Positions 5,232-5,983 of a stretch of DNA of 5,983 nucleotides are shown here, piece after piece. A model generated the notes under the pieces. The model worked only from the letters and a program-made list of their open reading frames with translations. It was not told where the DNA came from and did no database searches. The stretch spans positions 1 to 5,983 of the forward strand of contig DWXX01000031.1 of assembly GCA_019118985.1 (NCBI GenBank). The letters run 5' to 3'. Each line of letters opens with the position of its first letter. The stretch's first letter is position 1. The stretch is from Candidatus Faecalibacterium faecipullorum (GTDB taxonomy: Bacteria; Bacillota; Clostridia; Oscillospirales; Ruminococcaceae). A program made the position numbers and the translations under genes.

Positions 5232-5513
5232 CTACTTGACGAACTTGTCAATGGCTTCCGACAGGTCCTGCAAGACCTTTGTGTCTCCCGTCTCGATGGA
5301 CTCCACAACACAATGATTGATATGATCCTGCAAAATCATTTTGCCGACATTGTTGACGGCGGCCCGCACTGCGGCGATTTGGATCAGCACCTCGCTGCAG
5401 TCGCGCCCCTCCTCGACCATTTTCTTTACGCTCTCCAAATGTCCAATGGCACGGGAAAGCCTGTCGATGACTTTCTTTGTTTCAGTGTGGGGATGTGCGT
5501 GCGTCTTATCCAT
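5232..5513 (-). CDS. CsoR/FrmR-family metal- or thiol-sensing repressor
   Basis: The 93-residue all-helical product matches the DUF156 family: VIDRLSRAIGHLESVKKMVEEGRDCSEVLIQIAAVRAAVNN, then LQDHINHCVVESI. The copper-site triad of CsoR is present with exact spacing: Cys39, His64 and Cys68 (25 and 4 apart). The N-terminus also carries His5, His7 and His9 (THAHPHTE), a feature nearer to nickel/cobalt-type RcnR, and His67 is an extra possible ligand. It lacks a separate DNA-binding motif; in this family tetramers bind GC-tract operators and release on ligand binding or thiol modification. ATG 5513 follows a clear AAGGAGG. Its own leader holds a fitting operator, so it likely represses itself and the downstream transporter. 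The effector could be Cu(I), Ni/Co, formaldehyde or a persulfide; sequence alone does not decide. Confidence 0.92.
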   Translation of the reverse strand: MDKTHAHPHTETKKVIDRLSRAIGHLESVKKMVEEGRDCSEVLIQIAAVRAAVNNVGKMILQDHINHCVVESIETGDTKVLQDLSEAIDKFVK

Positions 5514-5523
5514 AAAAAAGCCT

Positions 5524-5558
5524 CCTTATCCCATCCCCCCAGGGGGGATATGATAAGG
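5524..5558. promoter_or_regulatory. Operator of the CsoR-like repressor
   Basis: ATCCCCCC-A-GGGGGGAT (5533-5549) is a perfect palindrome. It is nested in an outer dyad CCTTATC (5524-5530) and GATAAGG (5552-5558), both centred on base 5541. C/G tracts with AT flanks are the hallmark of CsoR/RcnR/FrmR sites. The outer right arm overlaps the -10 box and the outer left arm touches the ribosome binding site. Confidence 0.85.
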
Positions 5559-5584
5559 ATAGCACAAACCGCAGGATTTGGCAA
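5556..5584 (-). promoter_or_regulatory. Promoter of the repressor-transporter operon
   Basis: On the minus strand TTGCCA (5584-5579), a 17-base spacer and TATCCT (5561-5556). A 7-4-7 inverted repeat CAGGATT/AATCCTG (5572-5589) covers the -35 and could be a second regulatory site. Confidence 0.75.
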
Positions 5585-5604
5585 TCCTGTATGATGCAAC
5601 AGCC

Positions 5605-5793
5605 TCAGAAAACGCTTGCCGGTCGGGTCAGGATGGCGCGCACGCCCTCCCAAATCTCCTCCTGCCGCCGGGCGATGTCCGCGAGGTCGGCGTCGTAGAC
5701 GCGGCCGGCGGCGTTGACCAGGCGCGCGGCGTCCCGTCCGAAAATAAAGAAAAAGCAGGTCAGGCCGTCTAAAGCCCCCAGCGGCGGATGGCG
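5605..5793 (-). other. Unidentified coding-like tail in frame with the recombinase relic
   Basis: The frame that holds the recombinase relic continues through about 60 residues, including GLTCFFFIFGRDAARLVN and ADIARRQEEIWEGVRAIL, and stops at 5605. It does not look like recombinase sequence and lacks the second cysteine pair of the zinc ribbon. It might be the C-terminal end of another gene joined by deletion, or chance GC-rich open frame. No start site or ribosome binding site of its own is seen. I do not recognise it. Confidence 0.3.
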
Positions 5794-5856
5794 GCTGGTC
5801 AGGGCGAGCCTCGCGCCGCAGTGGCCGCAGTACATGTTCCCGGACAGAAGGAAAAT
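5794..5856 (-). pseudogene. Relic of a large serine recombinase zinc-ribbon domain
   Basis: About 21 residues, IFLLSGNMYCGHCGARLALTS, match the start of the recombinase zinc beta-ribbon domain of large serine recombinases (TnpX/TndX type), with the first CxxC pair CGHC. The catalytic N-terminal domain, the second cysteine pair and the C-terminal coiled coil are all absent. Upstream, in the coding direction, the frame runs through a terminator hairpin and is not gene-like. It marks an old mobile element that has been almost fully deleted. The match is short but distinctive. Confidence 0.6.
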
Positions 5857-5882
5857 CCCGATGGCAACCGAATAAAAGCATG

Positions 5883-5917
5883 ATAACCCTTCTCTTGACG
5901 GAGAGGGGTTATTTTTT
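5883..5917 (+). terminator. Intrinsic terminator, plus strand
   Basis: ATAACCCTTCTC (5883-5894... allowing register from 5883/5884) pairs with GAGAGGGGTTAT (5901-5912) with one wobble, around a TTGACG loop, and is followed by TTTTTT. No intact plus-strand gene precedes it, so its own gene has probably been lost or it serves as a bidirectional stop. The last 65 bases of the window hold nothing I can assign. Confidence 0.65.
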
Positions 5918-5983
5918 ACCCTTTTTGAAATCATCACTTTTGGCATTGCGGCAAAGATTTGCCCCAGCCCCGCCCCCGCCGCG

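Overview
The window looks like a piece of a Gram-positive, moderately GC-rich Clostridia genome, most likely a gut Oscillospiraceae- or Lachnospiraceae-type organism. The evidence is strong AGGAGG-type ribosome binding sites, a T-box leader, a RepA_N/DUF6017-type initiator, a CsoR-family repressor and TTGACA/TATAAT-like promoters with 17-base spacers. The genus cannot be fixed from the sequence. Composition is mosaic: the left end and the T-box/transporter region are only moderately GC, while the flavodoxin/aldo-keto reductase block is very GC-rich.

Layout. (1) Positions 1 to about 918 appear to be the end of an integrated mobile element. They hold the minus-strand 5' part of a plasmid-type replication initiator (repA, running off the left edge) with four 23-bp-spaced iteron-like repeats inside the coding sequence, and a leader with a terminator-like attenuator hairpin. 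(2) Positions 919-979 are the 3' part of a tRNA-Ala(GGC) gene without its 5' part, followed by a good terminator: the usual scar of integration into a tRNA gene. (3) Positions 1077-2098 carry a well-formed promoter, a T-box riboswitch and the C-terminal six-helix half of an MFS transporter whose N-terminal half is missing. (4) Positions 2150-2936 (minus) encode a Tat-exported flavodoxin lipoprotein followed by a 23-residue ORF that may be the stump of a flavin reductase. (5) Positions 2937-3181 are a divergent promoter region built as a 105-bp quasi-palindrome. (6) Positions 3182-4186 (plus) encode an aldo/keto reductase with its own terminator. (7) Positions 4359-5513 (minus) are a two-gene operon of a CsoR/FrmR-family metal- or thiol-sensing repressor and a DMT (EamA) transporter, behind a nested GC-rich operator. 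(8) Positions 5590-5983 hold a relic of a large serine recombinase zinc-ribbon, an unidentified coding-like tail and a terminator; no intact gene is seen.

Working together: the flavodoxin and the aldo/keto reductase share mirror-image promoters, so they probably respond to one regulator encoded elsewhere and form a redox or carbonyl response unit. The CsoR-like repressor probably controls itself and the DMT exporter. The least expected signals are the in-gene iterons, the repA attenuator, the mirror-image promoter and the T-box left in front of a decapitated transporter. Nothing here clearly forms a new defence or biosynthetic system.
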